Shown here one piece after another: positions 8,377 through 17,728 of a stretch of 41,980 nt of DNA (the stretch's first letter is position 1; every line of letters begins with the position of its first letter). The translations under genes were made by a program, and so were the position numbers. Source of the stretch: Pelagibacteraceae bacterium (GTDB lineage: Bacteria > Pseudomonadota > Alphaproteobacteria > HIMB59 > GCA-002718135); NCBI GenBank assembly GCA_017639935.1, contig JAGFWP010000024.1, forward strand, positions 1-41,980. The letters run 5' to 3'. The notes beneath the pieces were generated by a model, which saw only the letters and a program-made list of their open reading frames with translations, had not been told where the DNA came from and searched no databases.

Positions 8377-9664
8377 GATATTCTATGCCCATATCTTTTA
8401 CTTCAGTTTCATTATAAATATTGCGGAGATCAAAAATTACAGGATCTTTCATTAACTCTTTTATTTTTTTTAAATCCAATGCTCTGAATTCATTCCATTC
8501 AGTGGCAATTATAAGGACTCTTGATCCTTTGCATACATCGTAGGCCGACTTACAATAATCAATATCAGGCAAAATTTCTTTAGCATTGGTCATAGCGTGA
8601 GGATCAAAGCACTTAATATTTCCTCCTGATTTATTAAGTTCATTGGCAATGATGATCGAGGTTGAATCGCGAATATCATCAGTATTGGGTTTAAAGCTCA
8701 AGCCTAAAATGCCAATTGAAATGCCGTCGAGTTTATTATTAAATCTATTTTTAATTTTTGAAGCAATTCTTCTTGGTCTTGATTCATTTGAAGCATTAAC
8801 GGCATTGATAATTGAAAATTCAATATTATGTTTTTTAGCAGTTGCACTAAAAGCTTTAACATCTTTTGGAAAACAGGACCCGCCAAAGCCCGGTCCGGCA
8901 TGTAAAAACTTCTCTCCGATCCGCTTATCAAGTCCCATTGCCTTAGAAACATCTTGAACATCAGCGCCAACTGTTTCACAAAGATCAGCGACTTCATTTA
9001 TAAAAGAAATCTTGGTAGCTAAAAAACTATTGGATGCATACTTAATAACTTCAGCGCTCTCTATAGTTGTTGATAAAATTGATGTTTTTTGCAAGTATAA
9101 AGGTCGATAAATTTGTCTCATAATATCTTCAGATTTTTTATTTTCAGTGCCAATCACCACTCTGTCAGGATGCATGAAATCATTAATTGCAGAACCTTCC
9201 CGCAAAAACTCAGGATTAGAAACTACATCAAATTTATCGCTAGAAGATTTTTGAGATATGATTTCTTTAATTTTTCTTGTTGTTCCCACAGGAACAGTTG
9301 ATTTAGTAACCACAACACAATAGTTAACAATATTTTCAGAAATTTTTTCTGCTACTGCATAAACGTCATTCAGATCTGCTTCATTTTCTAATCTTTTTGT
9401 TGGGGTGCCAACCGTAATAAATACGACACTAGCTTCCTTTAAAGATTCACTTAAATTATTTGATAAAGAGAAACGTTTTGTTGAGTTGAGATGCTTGACA
9501 AGCAAGTCATCCAAGCCTGGCTCGAAAAACGGACAAACACCTTTGGCAATGCTATTTATTCTAGATTGATCCTTGTCGACACATAAAGTTTCAAATCCAA
9601 ATTCTGCAAAACATAGACCTGAAACAAGACCTACGTATCCAGTTCCAACCATTGCTATTTTCAT
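8360..9664 (-). CDS. ugd: UDP-glucose 6-dehydrogenase
   Basis: GTGYVGLVSGLCFAEFG and GPGFGGSCFPKD active-site motifs. Confidence 0.95.
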   Translation of the reverse strand: MKIAMVGTGYVGLVSGLCFAEFGFETLCVDKDQSRINSIAKGVCPFFEPGLDDLLVKHLNSTKRFSLSNNLSESLKEASVVFITVGTPTKRLENEADLNDVYAVAEKISENIVNYCVVVTKSTVPVGTTRKIKEIISQKSSSDKFDVVSNPEFLREGSAINDFMHPDRVVIGTENKKSEDIMRQIYRPLYLQKTSILSTTIESAEVIKYASNSFLATKISFINEVADLCETVGADVQDVSKAMGLDKRIGEKFLHAGPGFGGSCFPKDVKAFSATAKKHNIEFSIINAVNASNESRPRRIASKIKNRFNNKLDGISIGILGLSFKPNTDDIRDSTSIIIANELNKSGGNIKCFDPHAMTNAKEILPDIDYCKSAYDVCKGSRVLIIATEWNEFRALDLKKIKELMKDPVIFDLRNIYNETEVKDMGIEYHGVGK

Positions 9665-9714
9665 AACTTCGCCTTATACAATCATTGATAAAAAAAGCGA
9701 AGAAAGATTATAAA

Positions 9715-10488
9715 ATGAAAAAAAAACAAATTTCCTTACAAGTATATTCAGCTAGAAATTTCAAACCATATGAAGATATATTTAAATTTTTATCGGAAGA
9801 AGGAATGAAAAATGTGGAATTGTTTGAAGTTGAAGCATTCAATGAAACTAAAGAATTGTTGGATAAATATAACTTAATCTCATTATCTTCTCATATAGGT
9901 TTTGACACGCTTAAGAATACTGATTTGATCATTGAAAGCCTGAAAAAATTAAAAATCAAGCATGCCATCATACCTTGCCCAGTTGGAAAACCAGGTGGAA
10001 AATTCGAGGCAGTTTTTGATAAAAATGAAGAAGAATGGGATGCTTTTGGAAAAGAGCTATCATCATATGTTCAAGTCTTTGAAGACAATGGGATGACGCT
10101 TGGATATCATAATCATGCATTTGAGTTTAATAAACTTCCAAGTGGAAAAATGCCTTTGGAATGTATTTTAGATCACAATGAAAACTTAAAATTTGAAATT
10201 GATTTGGGATGGGTTGTTGCAGGGAAAGCTGATCCAATTTTTTGGACAAAAAAATATTCATCAAAAATTATTGCTTGTCACATAAAAGATTTTTCTTCAC
10301 CAGATAAAGATTTAATAGATCATGATTCACAATGTGCAATTGGCGAAGGTTTCATTAATTGGAAAACAGTTCTTGGAGAAATAAAAAACACTTCTTGTGA
10401 GATTTTTGCTTTAGAACACGATGATCCGAAAGATTATAAGGAATATGTTTCAAAATCTTTAAATTTTTTAAACAATCTAGAGTTTTAG
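9715..10488 (+). CDS. Sugar phosphate isomerase/epimerase-like TIM-barrel protein
   Basis: YHNHAFEF, EIDLGWV, CHIKDF motifs; internal ATG (MKKKQISLQVY) preferred over 9685. Confidence 0.85.
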   Translation: MKKKQISLQVYSARNFKPYEDIFKFLSEEGMKNVELFEVEAFNETKELLDKYNLISLSSHIGFDTLKNTDLIIESLKKLKIKHAIIPCPVGKPGGKFEAVFDKNEEEWDAFGKELSSYVQVFEDNGMTLGYHNHAFEFNKLPSGKMPLECILDHNENLKFEIDLGWVVAGKADPIFWTKKYSSKIIACHIKDFSSPDKDLIDHDSQCAIGEGFINWKTVLGEIKNTSCEIFALEHDDPKDYKEYVSKSLNFLNNLEF

Positions 10489-10493
10489 TTTAA

Positions 10494-11615
10494 ATGAACG
10501 TAGGCATTATTGGATGTGGGAATATCGCGCCCGTTTATTTTAATTCTCACAAATTTTACAATAATTTCAAAGTTACAGCTTGCGCTGACATTGTTCATGA
10601 AGTTGCAAAAAAATCTGCAAAAAAGCATAATGTTAAGGCACAAACTGTTGAAGAAATTCTTTTAAATGATGATATCAGTCTAATTATTAATTTAACAGTT
10701 CCTTCATCTCATAAAGAAATTATTATGAGATCATTAGAGGCTGGAAAACATTGTTATTCTGAAAAACCATTGGCGATAAATTTTAAGGATGGATTGGCAA
10801 TTAATAATCTCGCAAAAGAAAAAAAATTAATTGTTGGTTGTGCGCCTGATACTTTTTTAGGAGGTGCTGGGCAAAAAGCTAGGGAAATAATTGATAGCAG
10901 TGAAATAGGCAACATAGTTCTTGGAACATTTAACTTAATGTCACACGGAATGGAACATTGGCATCCTAATCCGGATTTCTTTTTTAAACCTGGGGCAGGT
11001 CCAGTTTTTGATGTTGGTGTATACTACATTACTCAACTGGTTAACTTGCTTGGATCCGTAGAGAGAATAATTAGTGTTAGTGGTACTGCCACTGAAGAAA
11101 GAATTATTACTAGCAAACCTAATTACGGAAAGAAAATTAAAGTAGAGACACCAACTACATTAATGGGTGTTATGGAATTTACAAATAAATCAAAAGTTCA
11201 ATTATTCGCCTCTTGGGATGTCTGGAAACATAAGCATAGTACAATAGAATTATATGGGCTAAATGGATCTATTGTTCTGCCTGATCCAAATTATTTTGGT
11301 GGCGAGTTACTATTATCTAATAAAGATTCTGACTGGCAGAAAATAAACACTGACTCAATGTTACTTGGCACCCCTAATAGTGAAGATAATAACGCCATGG
11401 TAGCAAACTACAGAGGCATTGGTCTGTCTGATATGATCGATAGTATTAAGAAAAACATTCAACCTCGTTGTTCCATTGATCTTGCTCTGCATGTTCTTGA
11501 GATAATGGAAGGAATTTTAATCTCTAGTATAAATGAGTCAATATACAAAATCACAACTCATTGTGATAGGCCAGAATCTTTAAATGAAGAGGAAATTAGA
11601 TCTTTAAAAGTTTAA
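10494..11615 (+). CDS. Gfo/Idh/MocA family oxidoreductase
   Basis: GIIGCGNIAPVYF Rossmann motif and KHCYSEKPLAI motif. Confidence 0.9.
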   Translation: MNVGIIGCGNIAPVYFNSHKFYNNFKVTACADIVHEVAKKSAKKHNVKAQTVEEILLNDDISLIINLTVPSSHKEIIMRSLEAGKHCYSEKPLAINFKDGLAINNLAKEKKLIVGCAPDTFLGGAGQKAREIIDSSEIGNIVLGTFNLMSHGMEHWHPNPDFFFKPGAGPVFDVGVYYITQLVNLLGSVERIISVSGTATEERIITSKPNYGKKIKVETPTTLMGVMEFTNKSKVQLFASWDVWKHKHSTIELYGLNGSIVLPDPNYFGGELLLSNKDSDWQKINTDSMLLGTPNSEDNNAMVANYRGIGLSDMIDSIKKNIQPRCSIDLALHVLEIMEGILISSINESIYKITTHCDRPESLNEEEIRSLKV

Positions 11616-11633
11616 AATTAATATTCACGATAT

Positions 11634-12665
11634 TTATAAAATTTTTACTGTATGAACAGAATCTCTTTCAGTTATTTTAGGTTCTCCTAAAAACTCTATG
11701 AGAGTGCTCTTATCTTTTTCAGTGTCAAATAATATTTCAATCGCTTTTTCTCCTAAATCCTTTAATGGATTATCTACGGTTGTAATTGATGGCGAAGACA
11801 GATGCTCTAAAATTGGTCCACCGTATGAGATAACCGAAATATCCTTTCCTATTTCTTTATTTAATTCCTTACAGGCATTTATGGCTCCTACGGCTGTAAA
11901 TTCCGTTGAAGAGATTATACTTGTAATTTCAGGATTTTTTATAATTGTGTTTATTATTATATCTTTGGCCTGTTTAGGATTCTCTGACCGTAAGGTTTTA
12001 TAATATTTTTTTTTAAATTTAAGATTATTTTTTTTTAAACCTTTTAAAAATCCAATTTTTCTCTGATGTGCAAAGTTATATTCTTCAGAAATATTTATAA
12101 AAGCTATATTCCTATGGTTTTTATTAACTAAATAATCAACCATCATTTCTATACTTGCCTCATTATCAAGATCAACCCATGAATAATTATTAAAATTCTT
12201 AGAACGACCCCAGGAAACAAAATGTACTTTATTTTTCTTTAAAAAATTAATTCTATTATCGTATTTTTTTGTATTATGAATGATAAGTTTATTAATTTTC
12301 TGAACATTAACTAATTTTTCATAAGCTTCTTTTTCTTCCTTTTCATTTTTTGCAAACATCATTGTAAATTGAATATTCTCAGAATGAAGCTTATCTGACA
12401 AGCCTGCAATAAATTCGAAGAATGATGATTGATTCAGTATTGATGAATTTAAACCATAAATAGGTAAAACAAATCCCACTGAGTTTGATTTGCCAGATGC
12501 CAGTCTACTTGCATGGGGATTTGGTGAATAATTGTATTTTTTGGCTAAATTTAGAACTCTGATTTTTGTTTTTTCACTAACATCGGAATAGTTTCCTAAA
12601 GCTCTCGACACAGTTGTGATGGATAAGTTAAGTTTTTTTGCTAACTTTTTAATATTCATATTCAT
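11634..12665 (-). CDS. LacI family transcriptional regulator
   Basis: NIKKLAKKLNLSITTVSRALGNYSDVSEKTKIRVLNLAKKYNYSPN LacI HTH; start probably internal Met near 12665. Confidence 0.93.
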   Translation of the reverse strand: MNMNIKKLAKKLNLSITTVSRALGNYSDVSEKTKIRVLNLAKKYNYSPNPHASRLASGKSNSVGFVLPIYGLNSSILNQSSFFEFIAGLSDKLHSENIQFTMMFAKNEKEEKEAYEKLVNVQKINKLIIHNTKKYDNRINFLKKNKVHFVSWGRSKNFNNYSWVDLDNEASIEMMVDYLVNKNHRNIAFINISEEYNFAHQRKIGFLKGLKKNNLKFKKKYYKTLRSENPKQAKDIIINTIIKNPEITSIISSTEFTAVGAINACKELNKEIGKDISVISYGGPILEHLSSPSITTVDNPLKDLGEKAIEILFDTEKDKSTLIEFLGEPKITERDSVHTVKIL

Positions 12666-12710
12666 AAAAATACAAGATTTACACAATAGATTAACCTTAT
12701 GCTATTGACA

Positions 12711-12726
12711 ACCAAAACGTTTTGGT
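12711..12726. promoter_or_regulatory. Perfect 16-bp palindromic LacI-type operator ACCAAAACGTTTTGGT directly following TTGACA (12705-12710)
   Basis: Perfect dyad with central CG, in the divergent region between lacI-type gene and sugar-binding protein gene. Confidence 0.85.
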
Positions 12727-12761
12727 AAAAAATAAGTTATCTAATTATAATTGGAGGCAAA

Positions 12762-14069
12762 ATGAGTAAAACGACAAAATTAGCTTTGGCGTTTTTAGTT
12801 AGTGTTTTATTTTTTAATGCTAATGTTAATGCTGAGGCATATAGCGGTCCGGATCTAAGTGGACAAAAGGTAACCATTTCTGGTCCTTGGTTGGCACCTG
12901 AAGATGGATACATAAGAGAAATAGCTGCAATTTTTGAAAAAGCTACTGGGGCTACAGTTGAATATGGTGGTTCAGATAGTTTTGAACAACAAATTGTTAT
13001 TGATATAAAAGCTGGTAGCCCTCCAGACTTAGCAATATTCCCACAACCAGGTTTAGCAGCTAATATGGCAGCAATTGGTGGATTAGTGCCACTAAGCGAT
13101 GATGTGAAAAATGAGGTTTTGAACAATTATGCAGCTGGTCAATCTTGGGTTGATCTTGCAACATATCCTGATCAAAACGGAAATGATCAATTTTATGCTA
13201 TTTTCTATAAAGTTAATGTTAAAAGTTTAGTTTGGTATTCTCCAGACAACTTTGAAGATAATGGATATGAAGTTCCAACCACAATGGAAGACTTGATTGC
13301 TTTAACTGAACAAATGGCTTCGGAAGGAAATACTCCGTGGTGCATAGGTTTAGGTTCAGGTGATGCAACAGGCTGGCCTGCAACTGACTGGATGGAAGAT
13401 ATAATGTTAAGAACGCATGACCCTTCTGTTTACGATATGTGGGTATCAAATGAAATGCCATTTAATGATCCTAAAGTACTAGAAGCTATGGACTTTTTTG
13501 GTTCTTTTGCGTTAAATGATAAATACGTTAATGGCGGATCTAAAGCTGTAGCTACAACTGATTTCAGAGATTCACCAAATGGTTTATTTTCATCTCCTGC
13601 AGAATGCATGATGCATCGTCAAGCAAGTTTTATTCCTGCTTTTTTTCCAGAAGGACTGGAAGCTGGCGTAGATTATGACTTCTTCTATTTCCCAGCTTAT
13701 TCAACAAAGGATCTAGGAAAACCTGTACTTGGAGGCGGAACATTATTTGCTGCAACTAATGATAACCAAGCAACTATGGAGTTTGTGAAATTTTTACTTC
13801 ATTCAGAACCTAATGAACATTGGATGGCAAAAGGTGGTTTCTTAACTCCACATAAAGGTGCTGATTTGAGTAAATATTCTAGTGATACCTTTAGAAAACT
13901 TGGTGAAATTCTTACTGGAGCAACAACCTTCAGATTTGATGGTTCGGATTTAATGCCCGGCGCAATTGGTGCTGGTAGTTTCTGGACTGGTATGGTTGAC
14001 TATACTAATGGAAAATCTGCAAAAGATGTTGCTGATGCTATCCAAGCAAGTTGGGATGCCATAAAATAA
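12762..14069 (+). CDS. Sugar ABC transporter substrate-binding protein (AglE-like)
   Basis: Signal peptide, family-1 solute-binding features, gene order before two permeases and an ATPase. Confidence 0.85.
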   Translation: MSKTTKLALAFLVSVLFFNANVNAEAYSGPDLSGQKVTISGPWLAPEDGYIREIAAIFEKATGATVEYGGSDSFEQQIVIDIKAGSPPDLAIFPQPGLAANMAAIGGLVPLSDDVKNEVLNNYAAGQSWVDLATYPDQNGNDQFYAIFYKVNVKSLVWYSPDNFEDNGYEVPTTMEDLIALTEQMASEGNTPWCIGLGSGDATGWPATDWMEDIMLRTHDPSVYDMWVSNEMPFNDPKVLEAMDFFGSFALNDKYVNGGSKAVATTDFRDSPNGLFSSPAECMMHRQASFIPAFFPEGLEAGVDYDFFYFPAYSTKDLGKPVLGGGTLFAATNDNQATMEFVKFLLHSEPNEHWMAKGGFLTPHKGADLSKYSSDTFRKLGEILTGATTFRFDGSDLMPGAIGAGSFWTGMVDYTNGKSAKDVADAIQASWDAIK

Positions 14070-14103
14070 TAACTCCTTTGAAATTCATAATTCCTCCTAG
14101 AAT

Positions 14104-14138
14104 AGGCGAGCAATTAAACTTGCTCGCCTGTTTTTTTT
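14104..14138 (+). terminator. Rho-independent terminator/attenuator AGGCGAGCAA-ttaaac-TTGCTCGCCT-g-T8
   Basis: 10-bp perfect stem followed by eight T, located inside the operon between binding protein and permease genes. Confidence 0.9.
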
Positions 14139-14154
14139 GTATAATAAATTTCTT

Positions 14155-15126
14155 GTGACTATTTTTTCTCTAGTTTTATATGTTTTAGCGGGAATTCTGG
14201 TTTGTATTTTATACTACCATATATCTAATTTTTTATTAGATTTTTTCGCAAAAAAAGATTCCAAAGACTCATCAATAAGGGCTGTTATTTTTATTGCTCC
14301 CGCATTTATTGTTTTAGTAATATTCATTTTATATCCAGTATTTGAAACGATAAGATTAAGTTTTTTTGATAAATTTGATAGAGAATTTGTTGGTATAAAT
14401 AATTATATCTGGGCAGTTAATGATCCGGAGTTTAGAAGGTGTATTTTAAATAATCTTGGCTGGCTTTTAATTGTTCCAACCTTGAGTACTTTTTTTGGAC
14501 TAGTTATTGCAAATCTAGCTGACAGAATTTGGTGGGGGACCATTGCAAAATCTATTATTTTTATGCCAATGGCCATATCATTCGTTGGAGCTGGAGTTAT
14601 TTGGAAGTTTGTTTACGATTACAGAGGACCGGGTGATCAACAAATTGGTTTTTTAAATGCCATCATAGTATCTTTTGGGTTGGATCCTCAGGCCTGGATA
14701 ACTATTCCTATTTGGAATAATTTGTTTTTAATGGCAATTATGATCTGGATACAAACTGGATTAGCTATGATAATATTTAGTGCTGCTTTAAGAGGTGTGC
14801 CGAAAGAAATGTTAGAAGCAGCCCGAATAGATGGTGCTGGTGAATTAAAAATTTTTACTTCTATAATAATTCCTTACCTTCAACAGACCATATTAGTAAT
14901 TTGGACAATAATAACCATAGTAGTTTTGAAAATCTTTGACATCATTGTAGCGATGACAAATGGTCAGTGGCAAACAGAAGTTTTGGCAAATCTTATGTTT
15001 GATTGGATGTTTAGAGGTGGTGGTGACTCAGGGAGAGGCAGTGTATTCGCAATAGTTATAATGGTTGCGGTTATACCTATTATGGTTTTGAACATATACA
15101 GACACAAACAGGAACAAAAAATATAA
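14155..15126 (+). CDS. Sugar ABC transporter permease (AglF-like)
   Basis: MalF-type EAA loop AARIDGAGELKIFTSIIIPYL; likely GTG start at 14155 rather than the ORF-track TTG at 14137 within the T-tract. Confidence 0.85.
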   Translation: MTIFSLVLYVLAGILVCILYYHISNFLLDFFAKKDSKDSSIRAVIFIAPAFIVLVIFILYPVFETIRLSFFDKFDREFVGINNYIWAVNDPEFRRCILNNLGWLLIVPTLSTFFGLVIANLADRIWWGTIAKSIIFMPMAISFVGAGVIWKFVYDYRGPGDQQIGFLNAIIVSFGLDPQAWITIPIWNNLFLMAIMIWIQTGLAMIIFSAALRGVPKEMLEAARIDGAGELKIFTSIIIPYLQQTILVIWTIITIVVLKIFDIIVAMTNGQWQTEVLANLMFDWMFRGGGDSGRGSVFAIVIMVAVIPIMVLNIYRHKQEQKI

Positions 15127-16265
15127 TGAGGAAAAACCTTCTTTCATCCATAATTGCTCAGTTAATTCTTCTTGTATTTGTAATAATTTGGATAATTCCT
15201 ACATTTGGACTGTTTGTAAGTTCATTTAGGGATAAAGATTTATTGGCTGTAAGTGGATGGTGGACCTCATTAACAACTACTCAAGTTAATGAGATACATA
15301 GAACTCTAAACAAAGACGCACAAATTCAAGAAAACAATATTTACATGATAAAAGCAAATATATTTGATATTGATAAAGGAAAAAAAATTACTAGTTTCGG
15401 AATTACATCAAAAAACATCAATCAATTCTTAATTGAAGAAAAGGCAACTTTAAAAGATGGGAGTGAATTAACTGTCTCTGAAAATGGCGAATATATATGG
15501 AAATCCCAAATTCCTTTTAAAAATAAGAAGGGAAAAAGAATTTTTATAACTGCATCTAGTCCTCCTAATTTTACTTTGGAGAATTATAAGGAAGTTCTAT
15601 TTAAAGAAGGAGTTGGTCAAGCTTTTTTAAATACTTTGACCGTAGCGATCCCTTCTACAATTATTCCGCTAATAATATGTTCCTTTTTTGCTTATGCTTT
15701 ATCTTGGATGAGGTTTTTTGGAAGAGATACATTATTAGCAGTAATTATCGCCTCATTAGTAGTTCCATTACAAATGTCTTTAATACCATTATTAAGCATT
15801 TATAACGATATAGGGGCATTATTTAACGTAAGTTCAAAATCATATCCAGGTGTATGGATGGCGCACACGGGATTTGGTTTGGCTTCAACCACTTTTCTTT
15901 TAAGAAATTTTATCAAATCATTACCGCATGAAATGATAGAAGCTGCAAGAGTAGATGGGGCAACTCATTATGATATATTCACAAAAATAATATTACCTTT
16001 GTCCATTCCTGCTTTTGCTTCTATATTTATTTTACAGTTTTTGTGGGTATGGAATGATCTGCTTGTAGGATTAGTTTTTTTAGACCAAGTTCCCAGTGAA
16101 ATAATTATTACTGCTAAATTAAGAGAGTTACTCGGATCTAGAGGTGAAAATTGGGAGATTTTAACTACAGGAGCTTTTGTTTCAATGACTGTTCCTCTTG
16201 CTATATTTTTTTTACTACAAAAATATTTCATCAGGGGGCTAGTAGCTGGTTCTGTAAAAGGGTAA
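15126..16265 (+). CDS. Sugar ABC transporter permease with large periplasmic insertion (AglG-like)
   Basis: MalG-type EAA loop AARVDGATHYDIFTKIILPLS; about 380 aa; overlaps previous gene by 1 nt. Confidence 0.87.
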   Translation: MRKNLLSSIIAQLILLVFVIIWIIPTFGLFVSSFRDKDLLAVSGWWTSLTTTQVNEIHRTLNKDAQIQENNIYMIKANIFDIDKGKKITSFGITSKNINQFLIEEKATLKDGSELTVSENGEYIWKSQIPFKNKKGKRIFITASSPPNFTLENYKEVLFKEGVGQAFLNTLTVAIPSTIIPLIICSFFAYALSWMRFFGRDTLLAVIIASLVVPLQMSLIPLLSIYNDIGALFNVSSKSYPGVWMAHTGFGLASTTFLLRNFIKSLPHEMIEAARVDGATHYDIFTKIILPLSIPAFASIFILQFLWVWNDLLVGLVFLDQVPSEIIITAKLRELLGSRGENWEILTTGAFVSMTVPLAIFFLLQKYFIRGLVAGSVKG

Positions 16266-16266
16266 G

Positions 16267-16377
16267 ATGAGTAAATCTTTAATAATTATTCCTGTTCAGG
16301 CTGAAAAATTGTTAAATAAAATAATAGATATTGAAAAACAGCATCTAGGATGCTTAATTCAGTTGCTTCTTATTTAA
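16267..16377 (+). pseudogene. 36-aa ORF, possible N-terminal remnant of a KdsB-like cytidylyltransferase
   Basis: Reads MSKSLIIIPVQAEKLLNKIIDIEKQHLGCLIQLLLI; first residues resemble nucleotidyltransferase N-termini (S-LIIIPAR...LP-K). Confidence 0.25.
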
Positions 16378-16428
16378 TATTCAATTAAGTTCCGATTTCA
16401 CTTGAAAGATCGCTCAAAGGAGGATGAA

Positions 16429-17508
16429 GTGGCCGATATAAATATCAATACAGTTAACAAATATTTTGGAGATGTGCATGTCATTAAAGACATATCTCTG
16501 GATGTAAAAAGTCAATCTTTTACCGTTTTAGTTGGACCCAGTGGTTGCGGTAAATCAACTATGCTAAGGATGATTGCGGGTTTAGAAGATATCAACTCAG
16601 GCACAATATCAATTGATGGACAAGTTGTTAATGATTTGCCTCCAAAAGAACGCAATATTGCAATGGTTTTTCAATCTTATGCTTTATATCCTCATATGAC
16701 TGTTTTCGATAATATGGCATTTGGTTTAAAGTTGGAAAAACGGTCTAAAGATGAAATAAATGAAAGAGTGCAAGAAGCTGCGAGAATTCTTCAAATTGAA
16801 GACTATTTGCAACGCAAACCTAAACAACTTTCTGGAGGACAACGACAACGTGTTGCGATTGGCAGAGCCATTACAAGAAAACCTAAAGTTTTTCTGTTTG
16901 ATGAGCCTTTATCAAACTTAGATGCTGCACTTCGTGTTCAAATGCGTGTGGAACTTGCAAAATTGCATGATGAGTTAAATGCGACAATGATTTATGTCAC
17001 TCATGATCAAACAGAAGCAATGACTTTAGCTGATGATATTGTGGTTCTTGATGAGGGAATAGTTTCCCAAAAAGGATCTCCAATGAAACTATATAATACC
17101 CCTTCTAACCTTTTTGTAGGTGGATTCATAGGTTCCCCAAAAATGAATTTTATTAAATCAACAATAATTAGTAAAAACAATGATTCCACAGAAGTGAATT
17201 TATTCGAATCATCGAAACTAACTGTACCTAAAATTTCAGACATTTCTTCTGAAGGTGATCAAGTTCAAATAGGTATTCGCCCCGAACATCTTCTGGTTAA
17301 TCAAGAAGGGGATGCGAGCTGGGAAAGCAAAGTTTTTGTTGTTGAAAAACTTGGCTCTGGAACTTTTTTATATTTAGAGAAAGAAGGTGAGCCCTTAGTT
17401 GTGGAAGCGGCTGGCGATTCGAATATCAAAGTAGGAGATACTGTTAAAATTGGCTTTAACGCATCTCGATGTCATATATTTGATAATTCTGATCAAGCCT
17501 TTCAGTAA
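16429..17508 (+). CDS. Sugar ABC transporter ATP-binding protein (UgpC/MsmX/AglK type)
   Basis: Walker A GPSGCGKST, LSGGQRQRVAIGRAI, VFLFDEPLSNLDA; GTG at 16429 preceded by AAAGGAGG. Confidence 0.93.
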   Translation: MADININTVNKYFGDVHVIKDISLDVKSQSFTVLVGPSGCGKSTMLRMIAGLEDINSGTISIDGQVVNDLPPKERNIAMVFQSYALYPHMTVFDNMAFGLKLEKRSKDEINERVQEAARILQIEDYLQRKPKQLSGGQRQRVAIGRAITRKPKVFLFDEPLSNLDAALRVQMRVELAKLHDELNATMIYVTHDQTEAMTLADDIVVLDEGIVSQKGSPMKLYNTPSNLFVGGFIGSPKMNFIKSTIISKNNDSTEVNLFESSKLTVPKISDISSEGDQVQIGIRPEHLLVNQEGDASWESKVFVVEKLGSGTFLYLEKEGEPLVVEAAGDSNIKVGDTVKIGFNASRCHIFDNSDQAFQ

Positions 17509-17608
17509 TAGAATCGGCAATATTTCACGTAAGGTTTAATCAAGATCTACTGCCGATTTCTTACTTATTTATTGTCAATATTAGTTACAAATCGTAATTA
17601 TTTTAATC

Positions 17609-17666
17609 GAGCAGAGAGTTTCATATTATTTCCTCCTAAAGAAGTATTCCTCAAACTTCTCTGCTC
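17609..17666. other. Long imperfect hairpin (GAGCAGAGAGTTT ... AAACTTCTCTGCTC) in convergent intergenic region
   Basis: 13 paired positions with one bulge, followed on + strand by a T-rich tract; loop carries AGGAGG+ATG on the minus strand. Confidence 0.6.
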
Positions 17667-17728
17667 ATTACAATTTTAATTTTTTTCATCACAATAACAA
17701 AGTGAGAATATAATGAGAAATTATTAGA

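Noticed and set aside
12737-13126. 129-aa minus-strand ORF over the sugar-binding protein gene
   Set aside because: Antisense of a well-supported SBP coding region; no family features.
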